Assembly: GCA_902496505.1 (NCBI GenBank)
Contig: CABVBB010000018.1
Location: forward strand, 1 to 13,025
DNA length: 13,025 nt
Direction of reading: 5' to 3'
Source of the DNA: an uncultured Peptococcaceae bacterium
Lineage (GTDB): Bacteria; Bacillota; Peptococcia; Peptococcales; Peptococcaceae
Of the stretch, positions 1-7,059 are shown piece after piece. Position 1 is the first letter of the stretch; each line of letters starts with the position of its first letter. The notes under the pieces are model-generated. The model was not told where the DNA came from and searched no databases. It saw only the letters and a program-made list of their open reading frames with translations. Position numbers and translations under genes: made by a program.

Positions 1-25
1 CGAGATGGAGGGATTGTTTGTGACG

Positions 26-58
26 AGCCTCCTGGATGATCATCTGGGGGGCTTTTTT
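26..58 (+). terminator. Intrinsic terminator of an upstream unit
   Basis: A 12-bp stem (26-37 with 42-53, a few G-U pairs) with a GATC loop is followed by six T at 53-58. It probably ends the gene left of the window. It lies about 90 bases before the first ORF start, so a riboswitch or attenuator expression platform cannot be excluded, because its 5' context is cut off by the window edge. It also shows that the in-frame ATG at 36, inside the hairpin, is not the start of the next gene. Confidence 0.8.
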
Positions 59-146
59 GCTGCAACCGCTTCGGCTTTACGGGAAAGGGTGTGAGATCAG
101 GCGACTGGCAGCAAGGCAGAACACATTCAATACCGAAGGAGTGACG

Positions 147-722
147 ATGATGAAAAAGAAGATCACGACCCGGCAGATCGTTATGGCGGGTATGCTCAGT
201 GCGATCACAGTGGTTTTGAGCGCGACGGGGATCGGCTTCATCCCGGTGCCGACAGTGGCAGGCCGGGCGACTTTCATCCATGTGCCGGTCATTTTGGCCG
301 GGGTGCTGGAGGGACCGCTGGTGGCGGCCTTTACAGGGTTTATTTTTGGTTTATACAGCTTTTTGACGCCGACAGGTGTTATTCCTGCGGACCCTATCGT
401 CCGCATCCTGCCGCGGATATTTATCGGTGTAGTGGCGTATTATGTTTACCGCGTCTGCGGCAGGCATAAGACCTTGGGCGCGGCTTTGGCCGCGATCGCG
501 GGAACGCTCACCAATACGCTGGGCTTTTTGGGCCTGGCGGTGCTCATGGGCTATATGCCGTGGCCGGCGGCAGCTTTGGTCATGGGGACGCAGATGCCTG
601 CGGAAATGATCGTGGCAGCGGTTTTGACCGTTCTCTTGGTCAGAGCCCTGTCCAAACGGTCGCCTGGCGGGAATGGGCAGTCAGCACCGCCCATAGACGC
701 TTCGGGCGAAAAGCAGGACTAG
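147..722 (+). CDS. ECF transporter S component, probably for pantothenate
   Basis: This is a 191-residue, very hydrophobic integral membrane protein, the usual size of the substrate-binding (S) subunit of energy-coupling factor vitamin transporters. It would work with a shared EcfA/A'/T module, which is not in the window. The N-terminus (ITTRQIVMAGMLSAI) has the small-residue helix typical of S components that contact EcfT, and about six membrane segments fill residues 10-170. The Ser/Pro/Gly-rich tail (about 172-191) is probably cytoplasmic. The start was chosen at ATG 147 because GAAGGAG (135-141) is 5 bases upstream; ATG 150 is the alternative, and an upstream in-frame ATG at 36 sits in a terminator. 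The next gene is coaX, whose product uses pantothenate, so pantothenate (PanT-like) is the best substrate guess. That assignment rests on neighbourhood, not on residues I can read. Confidence 0.82.
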   Translation: MMKKKITTRQIVMAGMLSAITVVLSATGIGFIPVPTVAGRATFIHVPVILAGVLEGPLVAAFTGFIFGLYSFLTPTGVIPADPIVRILPRIFIGVVAYYVYRVCGRHKTLGAALAAIAGTLTNTLGFLGLAVLMGYMPWPAAALVMGTQMPAEMIVAAVLTVLLVRALSKRSPGGNGQSAPPIDASGEKQD

Positions 723-755
723 CCGGCGGAGATATGGTCAAAGCTAGGAGATAAA

Positions 756-800
756 CGGCGCATCGTAAAGCGCCGCAGGGCGGGAGCACGTGCCGCCTGG
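756..800 (+). other. Two small hairpins between the S component and coaX
   Basis: In the 99-base gap, CGGCGC (756-761) pairs with GCGCCG (770-775). Then CAGG/CGG (776-783, one bulged G) pairs with CCG/CCTG (793-799). Neither has a T-tract, so they are not terminators. They may be an mRNA-processing or stability element inside a coaX operon, or incidental GC-rich folding. No gene is visible in this gap. Confidence 0.35.
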
Positions 801-821
801 TACATAAAGGAGGAGATAAGC

Positions 822-1610
822 ATGCTTTTAGTGATCGATATCGGCAATACCAATATCGTGCTGGGTCTGTATGAGGGCAAGACGCTTTTGGAAAACTGGC
901 GCTTGTCCAGTGATAAGAACCGCACGTCAGATGAATACGGGATCCTTTTGCAGCAGCTTTTGCGGGCGTCGCACCGGGAAACGAAGGATGTGCACCATGT
1001 GATCATTTCATCAGTGGTGCCGGATCTGACAGGCACGTGGAAATTCATATCGGAGCGGTATTTTCATATCAAGCCTATGGTTGTGGGGCAGGGCCTCAAG
1101 ACGGGCTTAGTCATCCGCTACGAAAATCCCAAGGATGTCGGGGCGGATCGTATCGTTAATGCAGTGGCTGCTATCGAGAAATATGGCGCGCCGCTGGTCA
1201 TCGTGGATTTCGGCACGGCGACCACTTTCTGCGCGGTCAATGAAAAAGGGGAGTATCTGGGCGGGGCTATTGCCGCGGGGATAGGGCTCTCTATGGATGC
1301 GCTCTTTTCGCGGACGGCGCAGCTGCCGAAGGTGGAACTGGTGGTGCCCAAAAACGTTATCGGCCGCAATACGGTCAATGCCATCCAGTCAGGGCTGCTC
1401 TACGGCTACTGCGGCTTGGTGGACGGCATGACCAAGCGCTTTGCTGAGGAGATCGGGCCGGGGCTTGAGGGCGTCACGGTGGTAGCCACCGGCGGCTTGG
1501 CTGATCTGATCGCCAAGAATTCCTCGACCATCCAGCATGTGGACCAGATGCTGACGCTGGAGGGTCTCAGGATCTTGTATGAACGCAATGCAGCGGAAGA
1601 GGGACGGTGA
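822..1610 (+). CDS. coaX: Type III pantothenate kinase
   Basis: CoaX phosphorylates pantothenate to 4'-phosphopantothenate, the first committed step of coenzyme A synthesis, in the cytoplasm. The 262-residue length is normal for the family. The ASKHA-fold phosphate-binding loop DIGNTN is at residues 6-11. [10 protein letters not shown] is at 101-110, where D109 matches the position of the catalytic base. VDFGTATT is at 128-135, with D129 at the usual monovalent-cation site, and TGGLA is at about 223-227. Type III enzymes need K+ or NH4+ and resist CoA feedback (family knowledge). ATG 822 follows AAGGAGGAG at about 808-816. It lies 99 bases after the ECF S component and 4 bases before rnz, so the three are probably co-transcribed. 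No frameshift or missing motif was seen. Confidence 0.97.
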   Translation: MLLVIDIGNTNIVLGLYEGKTLLENWRLSSDKNRTSDEYGILLQQLLRASHRETKDVHHVIISSVVPDLTGTWKFISERYFHIKPMVVGQGLKTGLVIRYENPKDVGADRIVNAVAAIEKYGAPLVIVDFGTATTFCAVNEKGEYLGGAIAAGIGLSMDALFSRTAQLPKVELVVPKNVIGRNTVNAIQSGLLYGYCGLVDGMTKRFAEEIGPGLEGVTVVATGGLADLIAKNSSTIQHVDQMLTLEGLRILYERNAAEEGR

Positions 1611-1614
1611 CACG

Positions 1615-2526
1615 ATGCTGGATGTTTGTTTATTGGGCTGCGGCGGGATGCTGCCGCTGCCGAAGCGGTATCTGACCTCCATGATCCTGCGCAATCAGGG
1701 CAGCAATATCTTGGTGGACTGCGGCGAGGGCAATCAGGTGGCGCTGTACCAGAGCGCTTTCAGCCTCAAGCATATCGATCACATGGTGATCACCCATTTT
1801 CACGGCGATCATGTCGCAGGGATACCGGGACTTTTGATGACCATCGGCAACAATATGCGCACTGAGCCTCTGCATATTTGGGGTGGGGAAGGACTGCGGA
1901 CGATCTTAGAAGGACTGATGGTGATCTGTCCGCAGCTGCCCTTTGACGTTTATCTGCATGAGCTGCCGTTTACCGAGCGGAGCCAGTTCCAGTTGGGCGA
2001 TCTGACGGTGACTGCGCTGCCAGTGGAGCACCGGGTGCCCTGCCTGGCCTATAGCTTCCAGCTCCCCCGCCAGGGCAAATTCGATACGGCGCGGGCGCAG
2101 GCTCTCGGCATCCCTATGAAGCAGTGGGGCGTCTTGCAGCGCGGGCAGGCCGTGGAGCACGACGGCCGCCTGATCCAGCCGGCGGAGGTGCTGGGGCCGG
2201 CCAGGCGCGGGCTCAAGATCACCTATGCCACCGACTGCCGCCCTAGTGCAGCCTTGGCAGAATTGGCCCAAGGGAGCGATCTCTTCATTGCCGAAGGGTT
2301 GTACGGCGATCCGGAGAAGCAGAGCAGCGCGGCGGAAAAAGGCCATATGGTCTTTAGCGAAGCGGCGCAGCTGGCCCGTCAGGCGGAGGTCAAGGAACTG
2401 TGGCTGACCCATTACAGTCCGGCCATGACCAATCCAGCGGAATTTCTCCAAGTGGCCGCGGATATTTTTCCCAACACCCTTTGCGGGGATAATTTGCTGG
2501 CTAAGACGCTGCGTTTTGCAGACTGA
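1615..2526 (+). CDS. rnz: Ribonuclease Z (tRNA 3'-processing endonuclease)
   Basis: This 303-residue metallo-beta-lactamase-fold protein is the usual length for bacterial RNase Z, which cuts the 3' trailer from pre-tRNA. The zinc motif HFHGDH is at 61-66, and further likely ligands are H139 (VEHR), D207 in YATDCRP and H266 in LTHYSP. The segments GCGGMLPLPKRYLTS (8-22), VDCGEGNQ and EGLYGD, and the AEKGHM motif with H244, are typical of the clostridial RNase Z group. The start is ATG 1615, preceded by GAAGAGGGA, and it lies 4 bases after the coaX stop. An upstream ATG at 1579 in the same frame would overlap coaX by 32 bases and adds residues not typical of the family. A strong terminator begins 2 bases after the stop. 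Confidence 0.93.
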   Translation: MLDVCLLGCGGMLPLPKRYLTSMILRNQGSNILVDCGEGNQVALYQSAFSLKHIDHMVITHFHGDHVAGIPGLLMTIGNNMRTEPLHIWGGEGLRTILEGLMVICPQLPFDVYLHELPFTERSQFQLGDLTVTALPVEHRVPCLAYSFQLPRQGKFDTARAQALGIPMKQWGVLQRGQAVEHDGRLIQPAEVLGPARRGLKITYATDCRPSAALAELAQGSDLFIAEGLYGDPEKQSSAAEKGHMVFSEAAQLARQAEVKELWLTHYSPAMTNPAEFLQVAADIFPNTLCGDNLLAKTLRFAD

Positions 2527-2527
2527 T

Positions 2528-2571
2528 AAAAAGCCCCTTCCTGTCGTTGCAAACGATGGAAAGGGGCTTTT
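2528..2571. terminator. Bidirectional intrinsic terminator after rnz
   Basis: AAAAGCCCC (2529-2537) pairs with GGGGCTTTT (2563-2571). The stem continues as TTCC/GGAA with a bulged A, and a short inner stem TCGT/ACGA closes the loop. Flanking A and T runs let it work in both directions. It ends the coaX-rnz unit and also bounds the decayed reverse-strand transporter. Confidence 0.92.
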
Positions 2572-2574
2572 GGC

Positions 2575-3070
2575 GTGCTTAGCTTTGACGGGTGATGTGC
2601 TGGTGAGTCTGCGTTTCCAGCCTGGCAAAAATGGAGCAGGCCTGTCAAGATACCGCCTGCGAAGCCACCAAGACCCATAGCGCCTTGAGCGATGCCTAAG
2701 GCAGCGTCGTTGAGCTGGAGTATATTGATGGCCATGACGGGGATGCCTACGATCATGGCTGGGGATAGGGCGAAATTGAAAGCGGTCAGGCTCAGAGTGA
2801 CTGGGATGAAGATGGGGTGCCAAAATTGAAGAACACCATGATATTGTGCTTATTGACTCGGTCAGCCAGCCCTCCGCCCAAGAACGACAGCACGATCATC
2901 GGCAGGAAGGAGCAGGCGGTGACAAGACCAAACAGTATGGCAGAACCAGTTTCCCACAGCAGGTAAAGCGGCAGTGCAAAGCGCAGGACGGCGCTGCCAA
3001 ATAAGGAAATGATCTGGCCGATGACGCCGAGGATGAAATCTTTGGGCAGCAGTGGATGCGTATTGATCAG
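2575..3070 (-). pseudogene. Remnant of an MFS drug/metabolite exporter
   Basis: Two pieces of a major facilitator protein can be read in two different reverse frames. The first (about 3070-2826) gives a typical MFS N-terminus, LPKDFILGVIGQIISLFGSA, followed by LPLYLLWETG and GGGLADRVNKHNIMVFFNF, then runs off into a stop at 2792. The second (about 2826-2610) reads FIPVTLSLTAFNFALSPAMI, then VGIPVMAINILQLNDAALGI and AQGAMGLGGFAGGILTGLL, which is what follows the central loop in this family. The region between (roughly TM3-TM6) is missing, and everything after about TM8 is lost. The likely start is also abnormal: a good AAGGGG (3078-3083) lies 7 bases before a CTG codon (3068-3070), with no ATG. 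A full MFS protein needs about 400 residues; fewer than 160 survive. The gene is dead, though the operator in front of it is intact. Confidence 0.82.
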
Positions 3071-3093
3071 GAATGGACCCCTTACGATTGTAA

Positions 3094-3109
3094 ACCGACC
3101 GTTGGTTTG
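3094..3109 (-). promoter_or_regulatory. TetR-type operator before the MFS remnant
   Basis: The 16-mer ACCGACCGTTGGTTTG lies here and again at 3828-3843 in front of the TetR gene. With flanking bases it forms the imperfect palindrome AAACCGACCGTTGGTTT. It sits about 10 bases before the ribosome binding site of the MFS remnant, where a bound repressor would block initiation. I could not assign convincing -35 and -10 boxes around it. Confidence 0.8.
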
Positions 3110-3117
3110 AATAATGG

Positions 3118-3147
3118 TCAAAGAAAACTGCTCGCAGTGAGCAGTTC
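3118..3147 (-). terminator. Intrinsic terminator of the TetR gene
   Basis: Read on the reverse strand, AACTGCTC pairs with GAGCAGTT (8 bp, loop ACTGC) and is followed by TTTTCTTTG. It begins about 10 bases after the TetR stop codon. It separates the repressor from the MFS remnant, which therefore had its own promoter and operator. This makes an ATG at about 3160 a false start for the MFS gene. Confidence 0.75.
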
Positions 3148-3156
3148 GTTTGTGTG

Positions 3157-3813
3157 TCATTTGCCAGATTCTAAAAGCCGCTGGGCGTAGTCTGTGTACG
3201 TTTGGATCAGCTCATCGTCCAAAAGATCGATGCCAATACCCTGCATCAGCTGGGTGAAGACCAGACAGCGGGCGTGGATAGCTTCCACGCTGGTCGGCTG
3301 GAGCAAGGGATTGAGCCAAAGATTGGACAGCACCAGGATGGCTTCGGCCAGCTGCTGCGGATGTTCCGTCTGGATGGAACCATCGCGGATGCCTTGCTCT
3401 AAAATGGGCGTGAGATAATGCGGCGCTACATCAGCATAAAGATCCTGGATCTGGATCGCCAAAAACTTGGGATTATTGAGCAGCTGATAGGGGATGATCT
3501 CCATCAGCAGGCTCTGATTGGAGCTGCGCAGAGCGGTGCGAAAGATCTCTTGCAGCTTTTCTTGGCCATTAAGCGTGGGATGATCGCGTACCTTGGCCAA
3601 AAGCAGAGCATTTTCCTGACTAATGCGGTCACAGATCTTGATAAAGATGTCTTCTTTTGAAGTGAAGTGATGATAGATAGCGCCCTTGGAAAGCTTGGTC
3701 GCGTCGATGATGTCCTGCAGTGACGTTTGCTCATAGCCCTTTTCGATAAAAAGTTTTTGCGCGGTGTCTAAAATCAGCTTGACCGTTTCTTCTGGATATT
3801 TGTTGCGTGCCAT
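3157..3813 (-). CDS. TetR/AcrR-family transcriptional repressor
   Basis: This 218-residue one-component regulator has the usual TetR layout. The DNA-binding domain is at residues 1-50, with helix-turn-helix TSLQDIIDATKLSKGAIYHHF at about 26-46. A helical ligand-binding and dimerisation domain fills the remainder. The start is ATG 3813 (MARNKYPEET), with GGAGGAG 6-7 bases upstream. An extension to 3996 would read through this gene's own promoter and operator, so it is rejected. It is controlled by a near-consensus sigma-A promoter with a palindrome just downstream of the -10, which points to autorepression. A copy of that palindrome precedes the MFS remnant, so the native target was probably that exporter. 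The inducing ligand cannot be read. The gene itself appears intact although its target is not. Confidence 0.93.
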   Translation of the reverse strand: MARNKYPEETVKLILDTAQKLFIEKGYEQTSLQDIIDATKLSKGAIYHHFTSKEDIFIKICDRISQENALLLAKVRDHPTLNGQEKLQEIFRTALRSSNQSLLMEIIPYQLLNNPKFLAIQIQDLYADVAPHYLTPILEQGIRDGSIQTEHPQQLAEAILVLSNLWLNPLLQPTSVEAIHARCLVFTQLMQGIGIDLLDDELIQTYTDYAQRLLESGK

Positions 3814-3827
3814 ATGATCTCCTCCAT

Positions 3828-3843
3828 ACCGACCGTTGGTTTG
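3828..3843 (-). promoter_or_regulatory. TetR autoregulatory operator
   Basis: The same 16-mer as at 3094-3109 lies between the -10 box and the ribosome binding site of the TetR gene, over the expected transcription start. Two identical copies, one per gene of the module and each at an initiation site, make a repressor operator by far the best reading. Confidence 0.82.
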
Positions 3844-3847
3844 TATA

Positions 3848-3876
3848 AGGATAGCATGGCCTGCTGAGATTGTCAA
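3848..3876 (-). promoter_or_regulatory. Sigma-A promoter of the TetR gene
   Basis: On the reverse strand, TTGACA (complement of 3871-3876) is followed by a 17-base spacer and TATCCT (complement of 3848-3853). The -35 is perfect and the spacing ideal. The transcript would begin inside or at the edge of the operator. Confidence 0.85.
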
Positions 3877-3917
3877 GCTGGCATGGGGAAATTTGTCTCC
3901 ATAGACAGCGGTGGGCA

Positions 3918-3926
3918 TGCTATAAT
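3918..3926 (+). promoter_or_regulatory. Extended -10 promoter of the pentapeptide gene
   Basis: TGCTATAAT gives a perfect -10 hexamer with a TGn extension. No good -35 lies at 16-18 bases; TTGTCT at 3893 is 22 bases away. It diverges from the TetR promoter about 45 bases to the left, so the TetR operator does not overlap it. Confidence 0.7.
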
Positions 3927-3960
3927 GAAAAACAGATCGAAAAAAACGGAGGGATAGAGC

Positions 3961-4815
3961 ATGGAAAAGCTGCATGGTAAAAAACAGCATCCCCAATTGT
4001 GGGCAAGTCTCGTCTCACGCTGTGAAGCGTGCTGTGGACTGTGCTGCACGATGCTGTATTTTGCGAAGAGTGAGGGGTTTCCTGAGGATAAAGCGGCAGG
4101 TACACCGTGCGGTCATTTGCAGCCGGATTTTCGCTGTCGAGTGCACAGCGAGCTTGGGGAGAAGAAGCTCAAGGGCTGTTTGGCTTTTGATTGTCTGGGG
4201 GCGGGGCAGAAAGTGACGCAGCAGGTCTACGGCGGCCGCACATGGCGGGAGGAAAGCGTCTCAGCAGCGGAAATGGAGCAGGTCTTTGTGCATGTTTGGC
4301 AGCTGCAGCAGATATTGGGCTATCTCTTGGAGGCGCAGACACTGGCGGCAGCCCAGCCGCTGGCTGATGCGCTGGAGGCCTTGATCGCGGAAAATCAGCG
4401 CTTGGGCGCGCTGCCGCCGGGAGAATTGGCCAAGCTGGCAGTAGAGGAGCACCGCGCGCAGGCCAATAGAGTGCTCAAGAAGGCGTGGACGTTTCTCCAG
4501 CAGAGGCTGGGGGTCAAGTCGCGGGCAGGCGGCGACTATATCGGCCGCCAGTTCAAACGGGCCGATCTCACCGGGCGGGATCTCAGCATGAGTTTGCTCA
4601 TCGCGGCTGATCTCTCCGGCTGTCAGCTGTACGGCGCCAATCTCTTGGGCGCTGACCTGCGGGATGCCCGCTTAAATGGCGCTGATCTGAGCCGATCGCT
4701 ATTCCTGACGCAGTCTCAGCTCAACAGTGCCCACGGCGACAGCGCGACGAAGCTGCCAGAGCATTTGCAAAGGCCCGCGCAGTGGCAGCAGGGAGCGAAA
4801 CAGGCTCGTAAATGA
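3961..4815 (+). CDS. Pentapeptide-repeat protein with Cys-rich N-terminus
   Basis: This is a 284-residue predicted cytoplasmic protein. Residues 21-29 read CEACCGLCC, followed by C50, C59, C73 and C78 in GTPCGHLQ, FRCRVH and GCLAFDCLGAG; this arrangement suggests a bound metal or Fe-S cluster, but that is inference. Residues 100-180 look helical. Residues 191-250 are about twelve tandem pentapeptides of the A(D/N)LxG type (ADLTG, ADLSG, ANLLG, ADLRD, ADLSR), which form a right-handed quadrilateral beta-helix. The C-terminal stretch LFLTQSQLNSAHGD...LP...RP is shared with a group of such proteins that I recall from actinobacteria and bacilli; their role is unknown. ATG 3961 follows GGAGGGA. 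It is a single-gene unit with its own promoter and terminator. The DNA-mimic role of Qnr-type pentapeptide proteins should not be assumed here, as the repeat block is short. Confidence 0.85.
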   Translation: MEKLHGKKQHPQLWASLVSRCEACCGLCCTMLYFAKSEGFPEDKAAGTPCGHLQPDFRCRVHSELGEKKLKGCLAFDCLGAGQKVTQQVYGGRTWREESVSAAEMEQVFVHVWQLQQILGYLLEAQTLAAAQPLADALEALIAENQRLGALPPGELAKLAVEEHRAQANRVLKKAWTFLQQRLGVKSRAGGDYIGRQFKRADLTGRDLSMSLLIAADLSGCQLYGANLLGADLRDARLNGADLSRSLFLTQSQLNSAHGDSATKLPEHLQRPAQWQQGAKQARK

Positions 4816-4826
4816 GCCTGTTTTTT
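4798..4826 (+). terminator. Intrinsic terminator overlapping the pentapeptide gene stop
   Basis: CAGGCTC (4801-4807) pairs with GAGCCTG (4814-4820), extended by AAA/TTT, and is followed by six T (4821-4826). The TGA stop (4813-4815) is inside the loop and 3' arm. Confidence 0.9.
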
Positions 4827-4894
4827 ATGTGCCGATTTTTAGGAAAAAAGCGAGCATTATGGTGGCTGTCTTCAAATATTTTTATAGTCTGGCT

Positions 4895-4924
4895 TTGACC
4901 TTTTCAACGGTGGATGGATATGGT
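4895..4924 (+). promoter_or_regulatory. Probable promoter of the efflux-dusB-peptidase operon
   Basis: TTGACC (4895-4900) and TATGGT (4919-4924) are separated by 18 bases. The leader that follows is about 110 bases long. It contains TTTTGC/GCAAAA arms (about 4945-4968), but no riboswitch class I recognise. The rest of the 4827-5040 gap shows no gene. Confidence 0.45.
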
Positions 4925-5040
4925 AGTATGCAAAATAAATAAAGGTTTTGCGTTTAGCGTGCAGGCAAAATGCGGTGTGCGGAGACGGGCAGAACCTAGG
5001 GGCAGCAGTGTGTGGACGGCATGGGGAAGGATGATGGAAA

Positions 5041-6057
5041 GTGAAGCCATTACTTTATGGGGTATGCGCAGCATTTTGTTTTTCGTTTACGTATCTTTTG
5101 AATCGTTCTATGGGGCTTTCCAGTGGGCATTGGGCTTGGACGGCATGTCTCAGGTATCTGTTCATGGTGCCTATCATGCTGCCGGTGATCCTTCATCGGC
5201 GGGCGATCCCGCGGCTGAAAAGGATCGTCAGCAAGGATCCTTGGCTCTGGATCGGCTGGAGCTTTGTGGCGTATGTGATCTTTTATATTCCGTTGTCCTT
5301 CAGCAGCATGTGTGCTCCGGCGTGGCTGACTGCTTCTACCTGGCAGATCACGCTGATCGCGGGCATTTTGATGAGTCCGTTGTTTTACCACATCGTAGAA
5401 ACGCCGGAGGGGCCGAAAAAGATCCGGCATAAAATTCCTTTGAAAAGTTTGGCTATTTCCAGTATCATAGTTGTAGGCGTGTTGATTGTGCAGCTTGAGC
5501 AGGCATCGACTATCGGCTGGCGGGAGATGCTCACAGCGGCAGTGCCGACGATATTTGCAGCGACGGCGTATCCTTTGGGCAACCGCAAGACCATGGAACT
5601 GGCAGCGGGGCGGATGGATGCATTCGAGCGGATATTTGTGCTGACGGTGCTCACGCTGCCGTTTTGGCTGGTGATGGCTGTGGCCAATGTGGTCCTCATC
5701 GGGCCGCCGTCGGCCAATCAGATGGCCAAAAGCTTCGGCGTATCACTGATCGTTTCGGTCATTGGCACGATGATCTTTTTTAAGGCTATGGAAATGGTGT
5801 CAGGCAATATGCAGAAGCTGGCCGGTGTGGAGGCTGCTCAGTCGATGGAGATCGTGTTCACGCTGCTCACGGGGATGCTCTTTCTGCATGAGGCACTGCC
5901 CTCTCCGCAGGCCTTGGCCGGCATTGCCTTGATCATCGGCGGCATCGTGCTCTACAGCCGCTTGATCAGCCAGCCGGAAAATCAGGATGTGGTCAAACGG
6001 ACGACCAAAGGCGGCCGCATCGTTTTGGAAAAGCAGCAGGGAATGAAAATGAAGTAA
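5041..6057 (+). CDS. EamA/EmrE-type multidrug resistance efflux transporter family protein
   Basis: This 338-residue integral membrane protein has about ten hydrophobic segments, arranged as two five-helix halves like other drug/metabolite transporter (DMT) superfamily members. It resembles the group annotated as multidrug resistance efflux transporter family: FSFTYLLNRSM near residue 20, LRYLFMVPIMLP near 38, YPLGNRKTMEL near 180, and MEMVSGNMQKLAGVEAAQSMEIVFTLL in the second half. Substrates are not known for this group, so drug export is only a label. The start is GTG 5041, the first start codon after an in-frame TGA at 5032, with GGGGAAGG (5023-5030) 10 bases upstream. The last 35 residues are a charged cytoplasmic tail, and the total is slightly longer than the usual 300-320. 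The next gene, dusB, starts 15 bases after the stop, so the two are co-transcribed. Confidence 0.87.
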   Translation: MKPLLYGVCAAFCFSFTYLLNRSMGLSSGHWAWTACLRYLFMVPIMLPVILHRRAIPRLKRIVSKDPWLWIGWSFVAYVIFYIPLSFSSMCAPAWLTASTWQITLIAGILMSPLFYHIVETPEGPKKIRHKIPLKSLAISSIIVVGVLIVQLEQASTIGWREMLTAAVPTIFAATAYPLGNRKTMELAAGRMDAFERIFVLTVLTLPFWLVMAVANVVLIGPPSANQMAKSFGVSLIVSVIGTMIFFKAMEMVSGNMQKLAGVEAAQSMEIVFTLLTGMLFLHEALPSPQALAGIALIIGGIVLYSRLISQPENQDVVKRTTKGGRIVLEKQQGMKMK

Positions 6058-6072
6058 GGCGGAGAATCGATC

Positions 6073-7041
6073 ATGTCAAGGATAAAAGAATTATTGGCGC
6101 ATAACCCAGTGGTGCTGGCGCCTATGGCGGGCATCACTGATAAGGCCATGCGGCTGATCGCCAAGGAAAATGGCTGCGGCCTATGCTATACAGAAATGAT
6201 CAGTGCTAAGGCGCTGACCTATCATAATCAAAAGACTTTCGACCTTCTGGATATGGAAGGGGAGGAACAGCCGGTCAACGTGCAGTTGTTTGGCTCGGAG
6301 CCGGAGATCATGGCTGAAGGCGCGCGGCTGGCTGTGGCTGCTGGTGCGCAGATGCTGGATATCAATATGGGCTGCCCTGTGCCCAAGGTGGTGCGCAATC
6401 AGGAGGGCTCTGCTTTGATGCAGGACCCTCGTTTAGCAGGCGAGGTCATCGCCGCTATGGCGCAGGCTGTGGACGTACCGGTCTCGGTCAAGATCCGCAA
6501 GGGTTGGGATGATGAGCATGTGAATGCCGTGGAGGTCGCCCGCATCGCGGAGGCCAGCGGCGCTGCCTTCATAGCAGTGCACGGCCGGACGCGGGCGCAG
6601 TATTACAGCGGACAGGCGGATTGGCAGATCATCAAGGCGGTCAAAGAAGCAGTGGACATCCCCGTTATCGGCAATGGGGATATCTTTAAGCCGGAGGACG
6701 CGGCGAAAATGATGGCGGAGACCGGCTGCGACGGTGTGATGCTGGGACGCGGTGCATTGGGACGACCCTGGCTCTACGGTCAGACAGCACAGTTCCTGCG
6801 GGAAGGGCACTATCAGCCAGAACCAACCTTGGCTGAGCGCAACGCGCTGATCCTCCATCATGCGCGGCTGGTCTGCCAATTCAAAGGGGAATTCATCGCC
6901 ATCCGCGAGATGCGCAAGCATGTCGCTTGGTATTATAAGGGCATTCCGCACGCCGCACGGCTGCGGGAGGCTGTGAATCATGTGGAGACCTATGCAGAGT
7001 TGGAAGCCTTGCTTTTAGAGCAGAGTACCGATCGCGGCTAA
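6073..7041 (+). CDS. dusB: tRNA-dihydrouridine synthase (DusB type)
   Basis: Dus enzymes reduce uridines in the D-loop of tRNA using FMN and NADPH. The 322-residue length fits. The TIM-barrel FMN signature is present: LAPMAGITD (15-23), INMGCPVPKVV (97-107) with catalytic C101, VKIRKGWD, VHGRTRAQYYSG, GNGDIF and the phosphate-binding GRGALGRPW. The C-terminal helical tRNA-binding domain carries REMRKHVAWYYKG. The motif set matches the DusB/YhdG-like subfamily rather than DusA or DusC. ATG 6073 follows GGCGGAG. It sits between the efflux gene (15-base gap) and the cell-wall peptidase (18-base gap), with no terminator on either side. Confidence 0.95.
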   Translation: MSRIKELLAHNPVVLAPMAGITDKAMRLIAKENGCGLCYTEMISAKALTYHNQKTFDLLDMEGEEQPVNVQLFGSEPEIMAEGARLAVAAGAQMLDINMGCPVPKVVRNQEGSALMQDPRLAGEVIAAMAQAVDVPVSVKIRKGWDDEHVNAVEVARIAEASGAAFIAVHGRTRAQYYSGQADWQIIKAVKEAVDIPVIGNGDIFKPEDAAKMMAETGCDGVMLGRGALGRPWLYGQTAQFLREGHYQPEPTLAERNALILHHARLVCQFKGEFIAIREMRKHVAWYYKGIPHAARLREAVNHVETYAELEALLLEQSTDRG

Positions 7042-7059
7042 AGGAGAGGACAAGAGCAA

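Noticed and set aside
36..146. N-terminal extension of the ECF S component from ATG 36
   Set aside because: That ATG lies inside a terminator hairpin and has no ribosome binding site; GAAGGAG sits before ATG 147.
1906..2823. Long reverse-strand frame of 305 codons over rnz
   Set aside because: It is antisense to a well-supported RNase Z, rich in Arg/His/Pro as expected of a shadow frame, and crosses the bidirectional terminator.
3071..3160. MFS start at ATG 3160, overlapping the TetR stop
   Set aside because: The added segment contains the TetR terminator and the operator and does not look like an MFS N-terminus.
3814..3996. Extended TetR N-terminus
   Set aside because: It covers the gene's own -35, -10, operator and ribosome binding site; MARNKYPEET at 3813 is the normal family start.
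4914..5432. 172-codon forward frame overlapping the efflux gene start
   Set aside because: The overlapping frame at 5041 encodes a clear membrane transporter; this one has no family features or ribosome binding site.
6433..6981. 182-codon reverse frame within dusB
   Set aside because: It is a shadow of a strongly conserved enzyme, with no promoter or binding site.
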